Source: Bacillota bacterium (GTDB lineage Bacteria > Bacillota_I > Bacilli_A > Acholeplasmatales > Acholeplasmataceae). Taken from it: 64,000 nucleotides of DNA. The translations under genes and the position numbers were made by a program. The first letter of the stretch is position 1. Each line of letters opens with the position of its first letter. Below, piece after piece: positions 52,647-62,433 of the stretch. The stretch lies in contig JAHISX010000053.1 in the NCBI GenBank assembly GCA_018817915.1, positions 1 through 64,000 of the forward strand. Reading direction: 5' to 3'. Under the pieces are notes generated by a model. That model ran no database searches. It worked only from the letters and a program-made list of their open reading frames with translations, and was not told where the DNA came from.

Positions 52647-53468
52647 CTATATATTATATTCAGTCTCTAAGGTATTAATGAATCCTAAAACCAGAGAAAC
52701 AAAGATTAATGGTTTTTCATACATAGATGCATGTCCTACACCAGGTAGGATAACAAGTTCAGAATTTTTAATTTGCTTATGAAGTTCTCTTTGATTTGCA
52801 ATTGGAGTCAAGTAATCTTCATCTGCAGCAACAATTAATGTTGGAGCTATGATCTTAACTAAGTCTTTTCTGACATCATAGGATTCAGCACTATTTGTCA
52901 ATCTTTCCATTGCATCTAAAAAGACAGGATTAGAAAATATTGGAAGGAGAAAAGCTTCACGCTTTTTCATCCATTCTAGTTTTGATTCATAATAGCTAGG
53001 AGAATAGATGACTGGAATGGTTGCTTTATAATATGTAGATCCATCTCTTGTTCTTCCAATGGCATTCCATTGATGACCAATTTCTGCTAACCAAGGTGAT
53101 GTATAAGGTGTTGTGTTGAATAAGACCAAACGATCAATCATATAAGGAAATTTAATTGCAAACATTGTAGCAACTTCACCACCATAAGAAATACCTACGA
53201 CATTGACTTTATGGATACCGATCTCTTTTAAGAGTGCTTCAATGATGTCGACTTGAATGTCTTGAGTATATGCACTGTTTTCTAATTTATCACTTTGACC
53301 TTGATCGATGAAATCTAGACGTATGAATTGATTTTGAGCTGTAAAGGATTTGACAAAAGGTTCCCAGCTCTTTGTTGACATCATGATGCCATTAAGGATG
53401 AGGATTGGTTTCCCTTCACCTTGCACATCATAAAATATTTTTCTACCTTTAAAATTAAGAGTCGACAT
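52647..53468 (-). CDS. Alpha/beta hydrolase (paralogue 3)
   Basis: ILNGIMMSTKSW, GISYGGEVATMF, VAADEDYLTP, GVGHASMYEKP. Confidence 0.88.
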   Translation of the reverse strand: MSTLNFKGRKIFYDVQGEGKPILILNGIMMSTKSWEPFVKSFTAQNQFIRLDFIDQGQSDKLENSAYTQDIQVDIIEALLKEIGIHKVNVVGISYGGEVATMFAIKFPYMIDRLVLFNTTPYTSPWLAEIGHQWNAIGRTRDGSTYYKATIPVIYSPSYYESKLEWMKKREAFLLPIFSNPVFLDAMERLTNSAESYDVRKDLVKIIAPTLIVAADEDYLTPIANQRELHKQIKNSELVILPGVGHASMYEKPLIFVSLVLGFINTLETEYNI

Positions 53469-53469
53469 G

Positions 53470-54780
53470 TTAAGCTCCTATATATCCAAGAGCTACAGCT
53501 TCAGCTCTTAATGAGTCTCTAAACATTGGATGAGCAATACTAATTAAAAGTTCTACACGTTCCCTGACAGTTGTTCCTCTTAAAGAGACACATCCATATT
53601 CAGTAACAACGTAATCAACATCAGATCTAGATAATGTAACTGCTGCACCTGGTTTTAAGAAAGGAACAATTTTAGAGATTTCTTCTCTTTCACCAGTTTC
53701 AGGATTTTTAACCATTGCAGTTGAATAAAGTGTAATGAAACTCTTTCCACCTTTAGAATTTTGAGCACCAACTGCTGTATCAACTTGACCACCTGTTCCA
53801 GAAAATTGTTTGTATCCGATAGACTCAGATGCACATTGTCCAGTTAGATCAACTTCGATGGTTGTATTAATGGAAACTTGATTGTCATTTAAACCGATGA
53901 TGTGCGGGTCATTAACATAGTTACCATTTAAGATTTGAACACTTGGATTGTTATCGATGAAATCATAAAGTTCTTGAGTACCTAAAGCGAAACAACAAAT
54001 GTGTTTACCTTTATGAATTGTTTTCTTCTTACCATTAGCAGCACCTGATTTGATTAAGTGCATGAATCCTGTTGTTAGCATTTCTGTATGTATGCCTAAA
54101 TCTTTCTTATGCAAAAGTTGCTGTGCAACAGCATTGGGTATACCGCCAATACCTAATTGAATGGTTGAACCATCTTCAATGCGATCTGCGATATAACTAC
54201 CAATCTTGATATCTTTTTCATTTGGAATCGCATCAGGAAGTGTAGGTGCTGGATAATCAGCCTCAATTAAATAATCTATATCATTTAAGTGAACTTCTAG
54301 GTCACCGAATGTTCTTGGAAAATTTGGATTAACTTCTAAAATAACAGTATCTGCTAAAGTAATTGCCTCTTTCTCATAAACATTGGATAAAGATAAAGAA
54401 ACATATCCATGTTGATCTGGCATTGAAGCGATACCTACAAATATATTTGGTCTTGCATGCTCAAAACGCTTACGACCAGCCAGATGTAAGTGATTAGGAA
54501 TAAAACTAATATTACCGTTTTCTGATGCCTTTCTTAATGAAGGTCCAAAAAACCAACTGTCAACTGAAAATGATGATTTATAAATCGGATTGATAAAAAA
54601 CTCAGCATTTTCAAATGGTAAACAATTTGTAACACGCACATTTTTAACTGCATCTGCACGTAAATGTAATTCTTTTAAGAATAGTCTAGGTTCTGCTCCA
54701 GCCATACCGATGACGATGATATCATCACTCTTTACAAGGTTAATCGCTTCGCCAACTGTTATTGTTTTAGGTGTTTTCAT
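53470..54780 (-). CDS. Acetyl-CoA hydrolase/CoA-transferase (4-hydroxybutyrate/butyryl-CoA transferase type)
   Basis: LQLGIGGIPNAVAQQL, ESIGYKQFSGTGGQVDTAVGAQNSKGGKSFITL, EYGCVSLRGTTVRERVE. Start at MKTPKT. Confidence 0.88.
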   Translation of the reverse strand: MKTPKTITVGEAINLVKSDDIIVIGMAGAEPRLFLKELHLRADAVKNVRVTNCLPFENAEFFINPIYKSSFSVDSWFFGPSLRKASENGNISFIPNHLHLAGRKRFEHARPNIFVGIASMPDQHGYVSLSLSNVYEKEAITLADTVILEVNPNFPRTFGDLEVHLNDIDYLIEADYPAPTLPDAIPNEKDIKIGSYIADRIEDGSTIQLGIGGIPNAVAQQLLHKKDLGIHTEMLTTGFMHLIKSGAANGKKKTIHKGKHICCFALGTQELYDFIDNNPSVQILNGNYVNDPHIIGLNDNQVSINTTIEVDLTGQCASESIGYKQFSGTGGQVDTAVGAQNSKGGKSFITLYSTAMVKNPETGEREEISKIVPFLKPGAAVTLSRSDVDYVVTEYGCVSLRGTTVRERVELLISIAHPMFRDSLRAEAVALGYIGA

Positions 54781-54810
54781 AGTATTCTTCTTTCTGTTTG
54801 AGTTATATCT

Positions 54811-54847
54811 TGACTTAAGGGGAGCATTGAAATACTCCCCTAGCGTC
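54811..54847 (-). promoter_or_regulatory. Stable intercistronic stem-loop between SBP gene and CoA-transferase
   Basis: tgac-tta-aggggag...ctcccct-agc-gtca; no U-tract downstream on the - transcript. Confidence 0.5.
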
Positions 54848-54896
54848 AAAATAAATGTTAATAAGTATTCAGTTTAATTATAACTTAAATAATAGA

Positions 54897-56243
54897 TTAT
54901 TTAGCTCTTACTGTTTCAATACCTTCAAGACCAATTAATTTCTTGAATGAAATAGTTGGAGTATAAAGTAATTGATTAACAGCTAACATAGATAAACCAG
55001 TTCTATTACCATTTGACCAATCAATCGTACCACTCATAGGAAGTGCGACTGGAGTAGCTTCAGCAGCAGCAATAAATGATTCCCAAGTTACTGTGTCAAG
55101 ATCAACTCTATCAAGTAATGTTACGAAAGTTGTAGCAGCAATATAACCAGCGATTGCATATGCATTGCCCCATAATGATTTAGCAGTAGTATCGCCATCA
55201 ACACGGTCAGATGAATTCATATCATGAACAAAAGTATCCCAATATTCAGCAGTGAATCCAGCAAGATAAGCAAAATCAAGTGTCCAACCAGCTAATGTAC
55301 CATCTCCACCGATTTGTTCAGCAGTTGGTGCAGCACCAGTAGCATCAGAAATGTCAACCCATGCATTTGCATATACTTGGAATGGAAGTGGAGTTTGAGC
55401 ATCTAACATAGCAGGAGTGAATACTGAAGCACCATTAACATAACTTGATAATACAGGAACTGTACTTTCAGCTATTCTTAATGCAGTAGCCATAGCTGTA
55501 GCAGGAGCTTGGTTAGAAGATAGTAAGAATACTTCTGGTTCTAATGCTAAAGCAACAGATGCAACAGCACTAGCTGTAGCAGCACTAAATGGTAGGTAAG
55601 TAACTCTAGCAGCAATACCTGCAGAAGCAACTTCATCAGTGATACCTAATTTAATAGATTGTCCAGCATCATCATCAGAATATAATACGACGATATTATC
55701 AGTATCAGCAAGTTTAGCATCACTGTCAACACCGAATATACTTTCATGAAGAGCTCTAGCAACCATCATTCTACCTTCAGTACGGTAAATAGGTTGAACA
55801 GAAAGGATGTTGTTACCAACTTGGTTTTCATAGAATAATGAGTTAACACCAGTAACACCATAAACCATTGGAACACCTGATTCTAGTAGGTAATCCATTG
55901 TTGAGTTCACTGTGTTAGTTCCAAAATGTCCTACAAGTGCAAATACATTGTCTTCTTCAACTAATTTCTTAGTGTAAGCTAAACCTTGTGCACCATCAAA
56001 ACCATCATCATAATGTTTAAATACGATGTCTCTACCTTCATGAGTTGCATTGTATTCATCGAATACAACTTGCATTGCAAGATTGAAAGGTACGCCAACA
56101 CCAGCAAATAAACCAGAAGTTGCAGCTGTATTACCGATGATAATTTCTGTATCAGTAATACCAGGAGTTCCTGCTTCAGTTTGACAAGCCATCAAACCAA
56201 ATCCAGCAACTAATAAGATTAAAAGCAAATAAATCTTTTTCAT
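54897..56243 (-). CDS. Branched-chain amino-acid-type ABC transporter substrate-binding lipoprotein (LivK/Peripla_BP_6)
   Basis: Lipobox GFGLMAC, GTPGITDTEIIIGNTAATSGLFAGVGVPF, type I periplasmic-binding fold pattern. Confidence 0.9.
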   Translation of the reverse strand: MKKIYLLLILLVAGFGLMACQTEAGTPGITDTEIIIGNTAATSGLFAGVGVPFNLAMQVVFDEYNATHEGRDIVFKHYDDGFDGAQGLAYTKKLVEEDNVFALVGHFGTNTVNSTMDYLLESGVPMVYGVTGVNSLFYENQVGNNILSVQPIYRTEGRMMVARALHESIFGVDSDAKLADTDNIVVLYSDDDAGQSIKLGITDEVASAGIAARVTYLPFSAATASAVASVALALEPEVFLLSSNQAPATAMATALRIAESTVPVLSSYVNGASVFTPAMLDAQTPLPFQVYANAWVDISDATGAAPTAEQIGGDGTLAGWTLDFAYLAGFTAEYWDTFVHDMNSSDRVDGDTTAKSLWGNAYAIAGYIAATTFVTLLDRVDLDTVTWESFIAAAEATPVALPMSGTIDWSNGNRTGLSMLAVNQLLYTPTISFKKLIGLEGIETVRAK

Positions 56244-56298
56244 TTTTTTCTCCTTTTATTTTTTGTGCTATAGCACTATTGTTACATTCTTTTATTTC

Positions 56299-57063
56299 TT
56301 ACTCGGCAACACCGAGATAAGCACTGATTAAATCTTTGTCATTGAGAAGATCTTTGGCTTTTCCTTCAATCTTGATCTTTCCAATTTCTAATACATAAGC
56401 GTAATCTGCAATCTTTAATGTTTGTCTAGCATTTTGTTCAACAATAAGGATTGTTCTACCATCATCTTTGATCTTTTTAATGATGTTGAAAATGTCGCGA
56501 ATAATTAAAGGTGCAAGTCCTAATGAAGGTTCATCGAGTAATAATAATTCAGGAGCCCCCATGAGTGCTCTACCAATAGCAAGCATTTGTTGTTCTCCAC
56601 CAGAAAGTGTTGATGCTTGCTGTTTTCTTCTTTCTAATAAGATTGGGAAATAACCATACACTTCAGCCAATAATCCTTTTATGCGTGCTTTACGTGATAT
56701 TTTAACCCCTTTTTCATCAACAACTGCTTTGATAGAGTATGCACCAACGAGTAAGTTTTCTTCAACAGTTAATCCAGTTAAGATCATACGACCTTCAGGG
56801 GATTGCATGATACCCTTTTGAACTATTTTATAAGCATGTTGATTTTGAATTTCTTCGCCATTATAAATAATTTTTCCATCTTTAACTTTTGTAAATCCTG
56901 AAACGGAACGTATTGTTGAAGTTTTACCAGCACCATTCGCACCCAGAATTGCTACGATCGTGCCTTTTTCTACTTTCATATTGATACCTTTGACTGCTTT
57001 AACAATGTTGTAATCAATTTCTAAATCTTGAATCTCTAATATGTAATTACTCATCGTCATCAT
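56299..57063 (-). CDS. livF: Liv-type ABC transporter ATP-binding protein LivF
   Basis: GANGAGKTSTIRSVSG, LSGGEQQMLAIGRALM, LLLDEPSLGLAPLI. Confidence 0.93.
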   Translation of the reverse strand: MMTMSNYILEIQDLEIDYNIVKAVKGINMKVEKGTIVAILGANGAGKTSTIRSVSGFTKVKDGKIIYNGEEIQNQHAYKIVQKGIMQSPEGRMILTGLTVEENLLVGAYSIKAVVDEKGVKISRKARIKGLLAEVYGYFPILLERRKQQASTLSGGEQQMLAIGRALMGAPELLLLDEPSLGLAPLIIRDIFNIIKKIKDDGRTILIVEQNARQTLKIADYAYVLEIGKIKIEGKAKDLLNDKDLISAYLGVAE

Positions 57064-58624
57064 CTCCTAGGTAAGCTTTACGCACTTCAGGGTTTGATTG
57101 AATTTCTTTTGGTGTACCCAAACCAATCATTTTACCAAATGAAATTGCACAAATTCGATCACATATTGACATAACAAGGCCCATATCATGTTCAACTAAG
57201 AAGATTGTAATATCAAATTCTTTGTTCACTTTCTTAATTACATTTGCTAAATCACGTGTTTCAGCATCATTCAAACCAGCAGCTGGTTCATCTAGAATAA
57301 TTAATGAAGGGTCAGTCATTAATGTTCGCGCTAACTCGATTTTCTTAAGGACACCATAAGGTAGTCCATATGGAGATCTAAATGCATATTCTTCAATACC
57401 TAAGTTTTGAAGAATATGATAGCCCTTCGTTCGAATCACTTTGTCTTCTCTTAATAACTTTCTTGTGTGTGCCATGTGATCTAGAAAAGAAGTAATCAGT
57501 AATGAATGTGCAGCGACCATTAAATTATCAAGTACAGTTAATTCCCAGATAAGTTCAACATTTTGGAAACTTCTTGCAATACCTTCTTTAATCATATCGT
57601 GTGTCTTATAATCATCTAGATCAACGACATGATTTTCCTTGTTTCTTAAAATCATATTACCTGATGTTGCTTTATAAAACTGAGTGATACAGTTGAATAC
57701 TGTTGTTTTACCAGCGCCATTAGGACCGATGAGTCCAAAGATTTCACCCTTATGAACATCAAATGATAAATCATTGATTGCTTTAATACCACCAAAATAC
57801 ATTTTAAGATGATTTACAGCCAAATGAACGTGATCATCTTCAATCATTCTCATCACGGTCTCAATTTTGTTTACATGATTTTCTAATTTGTCAAGTCTTT
57901 TTTCTGAAACTGTTTTACCTGCTGACTGAGCACTTTGTAAAGCGATTAAATCGGGTTTATAACGATCTAATAATTGGTGATCTTCTTGATGACGCTTTTT
58001 ATTATATTTGATAATAAGCTGCGTTAATTTTTTATTCTCATTTTCCATTTTAGCAATCTTAGATGCGTTGTTCTTTAAAAATACTTTAACGTTGTTTTGA
58101 AGTTTAGTACCCTTCAATTCCATTTTCGAATATTGTTCTTTTTTTCTTTCATCTAAAATATCAACTTGATCTTTGATTTGAATAAATGTAGTATTATCAA
58201 TTTTGTTATGAGGATACTTGTTTTCGATGAGTTGAATATATTCTTTTTTCTTTTCTGCTTGTTCTTGATCCCACTTTATCAGTAAAGATTCAACCTGAGC
58301 TAACTCAGTTTTTCTTAATTCAGTTGTTTTGAATTTTCTTCTTGACCAATACGTTTTTTGATCAAATTTACGAATCAACTTATCGCGTTTTATATCTGAC
58401 TTAGTTAGACCATCAAGATGTTTTTTCAAAGGTGTTAAGTCTTCTATATAATATGCTTCAATTAATTTTGTTTCATTTTGTATAAAATCGTCATATTTTT
58501 TTTCATATTCAAATGCTAAACCTTTTAGATAATTGATTTTCAAAATCAATCTTCTATGTTTGCTAACATTTAAATTGTTTACATATCTTTCTAAAAACGT
58601 GCCTGGTTTATTTTTCAGTCCCAT
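57047..58624 (-). CDS. livG: Liv-type ABC transporter ATP-binding protein LivG with long charged N-terminal extension
   Basis: C-terminal GLIGPNGAGKTTVFNCITQFY, LIILDEPAAGLNDAE; N-terminal ~270 aa Lys/Glu-rich helix-like region precedes the ABC domain. Confidence 0.9.
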   Translation of the reverse strand: MGLKNKPGTFLERYVNNLNVSKHRRLILKINYLKGLAFEYEKKYDDFIQNETKLIEAYYIEDLTPLKKHLDGLTKSDIKRDKLIRKFDQKTYWSRRKFKTTELRKTELAQVESLLIKWDQEQAEKKKEYIQLIENKYPHNKIDNTTFIQIKDQVDILDERKKEQYSKMELKGTKLQNNVKVFLKNNASKIAKMENENKKLTQLIIKYNKKRHQEDHQLLDRYKPDLIALQSAQSAGKTVSEKRLDKLENHVNKIETVMRMIEDDHVHLAVNHLKMYFGGIKAINDLSFDVHKGEIFGLIGPNGAGKTTVFNCITQFYKATSGNMILRNKENHVVDLDDYKTHDMIKEGIARSFQNVELIWELTVLDNLMVAAHSLLITSFLDHMAHTRKLLREDKVIRTKGYHILQNLGIEEYAFRSPYGLPYGVLKKIELARTLMTDPSLIILDEPAAGLNDAETRDLANVIKKVNKEFDITIFLVEHDMGLVMSICDRICAISFGKMIGLGTPKEIQSNPEVRKAYLGDDDDE

Positions 58625-59645
58625 AAACTCTCTCCTTTACAATCAATCCTATTTTCTTAAAGAGTTTTTTTAAGTCACCAAATAATTGAATGAGTCCACC
58701 AGGGTAGAACATGACGACGATAATAATTAATAATCCATTAATAATAATTGAATAGCTACCTAGATTAAGTGGTTGTAGTACTGCTAGATTTAAACCAAAG
58801 ATCACAAATGTTCCAAGTAAAATACCCCAGATTGATTTTGTACCTCCAATAACTACGGCAGCAAGTATATTTAATGCAAATGTTAACCCAACAGATGTAA
58901 TATCAGAGTTTCTAACAAACATTAAGCTTAAAATCCCAGCTAATGTTCCAAAAATGCCTGATATTGTAAATGCGAATAAACGATATTTAATTAAGCTGAT
59001 GCCCATAGTTTGTGCTGCTGTTTCACTATTTTTCATAGATAATAGTGCACGACCTGTAGGAGAGTTAATTAAATTATAAACAACACTCATACCCAGTACC
59101 ACAAAGAATGCTATAAAGAACAGAGTTGAGTTTGCTTCAAATTGAACACCAAAGAATTCAAGTGGTCTTCTTACAGCACCAGAAAGGAAACCTCCACTGG
59201 TACCTGATGCATATTCGGGAATATTTTTAATGATTTCAACGACTATTTGTGATAGTCCCATGGTTACGATTGCTAAATACATACCCGCAATACGTAAGGA
59301 CACAAAGCCAAATAGTAGTGAGACTGCAATGGCAACAAGTACTGCACCTATAATTGAAATGGTCAGTGGCATGGTCATGTATCTGTATAAATAGTGAAGT
59401 GTAAATGCTCCAATACCAACAAATGCACCAGTGCCTAAAGATGCAAGTCCACCATAACCAAGCAGTAATGCAAATCCTAGACCAGCAAGATAGAAATATG
59501 ATGTTGTTACGATTGCTCCAAATAAATCAGGTGGAATCACACCAGATAAAAATCTTAAAATAATGAGTATTAATCCTAAAGCAAGAAATCCGAATTTTGG
59601 ATTCTTTAAGAAGGGCTTAAATTTTTCTCGATAAAATCTTCTCAT
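58608..59645 (-). CDS. livM: Liv-type ABC transporter permease LivM
   Basis: FALLLGYGGLASLGTGAFVGIGAFTLHYL, LRIAGMYLAIVTMGLSQI, MNILAAVVIGGTKSIWGILLGTF. Confidence 0.92.
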   Translation of the reverse strand: MRRFYREKFKPFLKNPKFGFLALGLILIILRFLSGVIPPDLFGAIVTTSYFYLAGLGFALLLGYGGLASLGTGAFVGIGAFTLHYLYRYMTMPLTISIIGAVLVAIAVSLLFGFVSLRIAGMYLAIVTMGLSQIVVEIIKNIPEYASGTSGGFLSGAVRRPLEFFGVQFEANSTLFFIAFFVVLGMSVVYNLINSPTGRALLSMKNSETAAQTMGISLIKYRLFAFTISGIFGTLAGILSLMFVRNSDITSVGLTFALNILAAVVIGGTKSIWGILLGTFVIFGLNLAVLQPLNLGSYSIIINGLLIIIVVMFYPGGLIQLFGDLKKLFKKIGLIVKERVYGTEK

Positions 59646-59649
59646 AGAA

Positions 59650-60591
59650 TCATACCTTCTTAATCACTTTCTTGCCAAATAATCCCACAGGTTTAATTAA
59701 AACAGCAATCATAATTGATAAATACAATATTGTATTGCTCCATTGTGCGAGATCGAAATTGACCAGGATTTTAGGGAATAATGATTGACCAGTTGTTAGA
59801 ATAAATGCTCCAGCTAAAGGCCCATAAAAAGTTGAGAAGCCACCTAAGATTGATGCATAAAATGCATTAACCTGCATATCAATCATTGAAGTTGATGCTA
59901 AGGATCCTATCGCAGCTGTATATGTGATTGCAGATAATGCACCAAGTGCACCTGCAATTGCCCAACTTAATGCATTGACAAAGTCAGTATTAATACCCAT
60001 GAGTCCAGCTACACGTTCATTTGATGCAACAGAACGTACACCTAAACCCCATTTTGTATATTTTAGTAAGATGAAAATAGATGTAATGATGACGCCTGAG
60101 AATAATAGGGTAATCAAATTGTGAATTGGTAAGATGATACCAAAGACTCTGATCGTTTCTTTTGAAAATGGGAAACTCACTCTCGTAATTGCTGATCCAA
60201 AAATAATTGGAATTAAACCTGTTATTACAATAACAAGACCCATTGTAATAATCTGTTTAGTTGCTACATTTGTGTATTTAGCATTCTTAAATATGACGAC
60301 CTGGATCAGAAACCCAGCTATGAATGAAACCGTAATACCAACAAGCATCGGTATAATAAGTTGTGAAGCTGAATTGATGACAACACTCGGTGTACCAAGT
60401 AAGTCATTGACACCTTGTTTGTCTATAAAATAACTTGTAGCGTATGCACCAAGAATGCCTAATGAACCTTGAGCAAAGTTTGTTGTCGAGCTTGTTTTAA
60501 ATATTAAGACGATACCAAATGTAGCGAGCGACAAGAAACTAAATGCAATCAATGAATTCATAATGACGCTTAATATATCTGCAAGTAACAT
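59650..60591 (-). CDS. livH: Liv-type ABC transporter permease LivH
   Basis: TTNFAQGSLGILGAYATSYF, RSVASNERVAGLMGINTD, FYASILGGFSTFYGPLAGAF. Confidence 0.92.
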   Translation of the reverse strand: MLLADILSVIMNSLIAFSFLSLATFGIVLIFKTSSTTNFAQGSLGILGAYATSYFIDKQGVNDLLGTPSVVINSASQLIIPMLVGITVSFIAGFLIQVVIFKNAKYTNVATKQIITMGLVIVITGLIPIIFGSAITRVSFPFSKETIRVFGIILPIHNLITLLFSGVIITSIFILLKYTKWGLGVRSVASNERVAGLMGINTDFVNALSWAIAGALGALSAITYTAAIGSLASTSMIDMQVNAFYASILGGFSTFYGPLAGAFILTTGQSLFPKILVNFDLAQWSNTILYLSIMIAVLIKPVGLFGKKVIKKV

Positions 60592-60643
60592 AATTTACCT
60601 CTCATTCTTAAATAAATTTCATTCATTAAATAAAGACTGATAA

Positions 60644-61669
60644 CTAGCCCCATTTAATAATGTTTGCTGCCCAGACATAACCTATACCCGCAGCTAACAT
60701 ACAAACTACTGAACCATCTTTAACTTGTCCTGTTTCCAAAGCAAGATGTAATGATAGTATTTGGTCAATTTGACCAATGTGACCATAGTCTTCAAGATAA
60801 ATTGTTTGTGAAGGTGTTAATCCCAATTCTTGAACCATTGAATCATGACCTGAACGTTTGATATGTAAGATATCTAAAAATGTAATATCAGATCTTTTTA
60901 AACCAGACTTCCTTAAAGATTCATCAATACACATAAACCAATTGGGCATTGAGACTTCATTTAATCTGTTTTTCATTTTTACTGGATCAAGTAATCTTAA
61001 AGATTTCTTAGCTTCATCAACGTTTCCTGCTGTAATCGGATTACAAATACCTCCAATTTGTACACCAGCTGTTCTTGATAAAGAACCATCTGCAATGATA
61101 TGTGAACCCAATAAAAGATTTTTATGATAATTTTTCTTTAAGATAATGGCTCCACCACCAGCACCAAGATTAAACATCATAGACATGTCTTTATCTTCAT
61201 AGTCGACAAAATCACCATTTCTATAACCACCAACAACCATGATGACATTGATTTCATCATCTGCAACTAACATGTCTTTTGCCATTTTCATAGCAGAAAC
61301 AGTTGTGCAACAACGATTTTGAACATCAATACCCCAAGCATTGGTTGCTCCAATACGGTCTTGAATGTATAAAGCAGATGTCGTTAAAGGATATTCTTTC
61401 CATTCTTCAGTGATACTTAAGATGACATTGATATCAAGTGGATCGATACCAGTATTCTTTAAAGCATCAAGTGCAGCTAATGCACCCATTTCTTGTGTAC
61501 CATCTGAAATATTGTGAGAAGGTATCGTTTTTTCTCTGATTCCTAATTTATCAATAACTGCTTGTTCACTCCATACACCTTTAGTTGCTTTGCTTATTTC
61601 TCTTGCTGTCATTTTATCTTTTGGTAAATATATGCCGGTTCCTACAATCCCTACTTGTATCTTTTCCAT
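60644..61669 (-). CDS. KASIII (FabH)-like thiolase-fold protein
   Basis: GIVGTGIYLPKDKMTAREI, WGIDVQNRCCTTVSAMKMA (Cys), ILHIKRSG (His), EDYGHIGQIDQILSLHLAL where FabH has YGNTSA. Confidence 0.82.
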   Translation of the reverse strand: MEKIQVGIVGTGIYLPKDKMTAREISKATKGVWSEQAVIDKLGIREKTIPSHNISDGTQEMGALAALDALKNTGIDPLDINVILSITEEWKEYPLTTSALYIQDRIGATNAWGIDVQNRCCTTVSAMKMAKDMLVADDEINVIMVVGGYRNGDFVDYEDKDMSMMFNLGAGGGAIILKKNYHKNLLLGSHIIADGSLSRTAGVQIGGICNPITAGNVDEAKKSLRLLDPVKMKNRLNEVSMPNWFMCIDESLRKSGLKRSDITFLDILHIKRSGHDSMVQELGLTPSQTIYLEDYGHIGQIDQILSLHLALETGQVKDGSVVCMLAAGIGYVWAANIIKWG

Positions 61670-61694
61670 AGGATACCTTCTTTCTTATTGTTTT

Positions 61695-62417
61695 TTATAA
61701 GCGCATGCCACCATTAGCATTAATTGTTTGACCAGTAATATAAGATGCATCATCAGATGCTAAGAATAGTGCAACACTTGCAATTTCTTCAGGTTGACCT
61801 AAACGTTTTAACATCGTTAATTTTGCAAATTCATCTAATAACTCTTGAGGAATAGTCTTTAAGATGTCTGTCATGATATAACCAGGAGCAATTGCGTTGA
61901 CGCGCACGTTTGCACCTTTTCTTGCGAATTCTTTAGCCCATGTCATTGTTAAACCAATAACGCCAGCTTTAGTAGCAGCATAGTTTGCCTGACCAATATT
62001 TCCAAAGACACCAACGACTGAAGAAATATTGATAATTGATCCATAACCGTTAACTTCCATTAATGGTCCAAATAGACGTGTCATATTAAAAACGCCTTTT
62101 AAATTGACATTGATTACTGCATCCCACTGTTCATCTGTCATTTTTCTTGTCATTGAATCTTTTGTGATTCCTGCATTATTAACTAAAATATCAACTTTTC
62201 CGTATTTAGCAATAACAGCGTCATAAAATGCTTGAACACCTGCAACATCAGTCACATTTAAGTTATATCCAAAAACATTTTTTTCTGTATAGGTTAATTC
62301 ACCCATATCAGCAGCAATTACAGTTGCACCTTCTTTTGCGAATGCTACAGCCATAGCTTGTCCTAATCCTTTTGCACCGCCTGTAACGACTGCAACTTTA
62401 TGATCTAATTTTCCCAT
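61695..62417 (-). CDS. SDR: 3-oxoacyl-ACP/acetoacetyl-CoA reductase (FabG/PhaB-like)
   Basis: VAVVTGGAKGLGQAMAVAFAKEGA, INISSVVGVFGNIGQANYAATKAGVIGLT, YITGQTINANGGM. Confidence 0.92.
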   Translation of the reverse strand: MGKLDHKVAVVTGGAKGLGQAMAVAFAKEGATVIAADMGELTYTEKNVFGYNLNVTDVAGVQAFYDAVIAKYGKVDILVNNAGITKDSMTRKMTDEQWDAVINVNLKGVFNMTRLFGPLMEVNGYGSIINISSVVGVFGNIGQANYAATKAGVIGLTMTWAKEFARKGANVRVNAIAPGYIMTDILKTIPQELLDEFAKLTMLKRLGQPEEIASVALFLASDDASYITGQTINANGGMRL

Positions 62418-62433
62418 GTTTATCTCCTTATTT

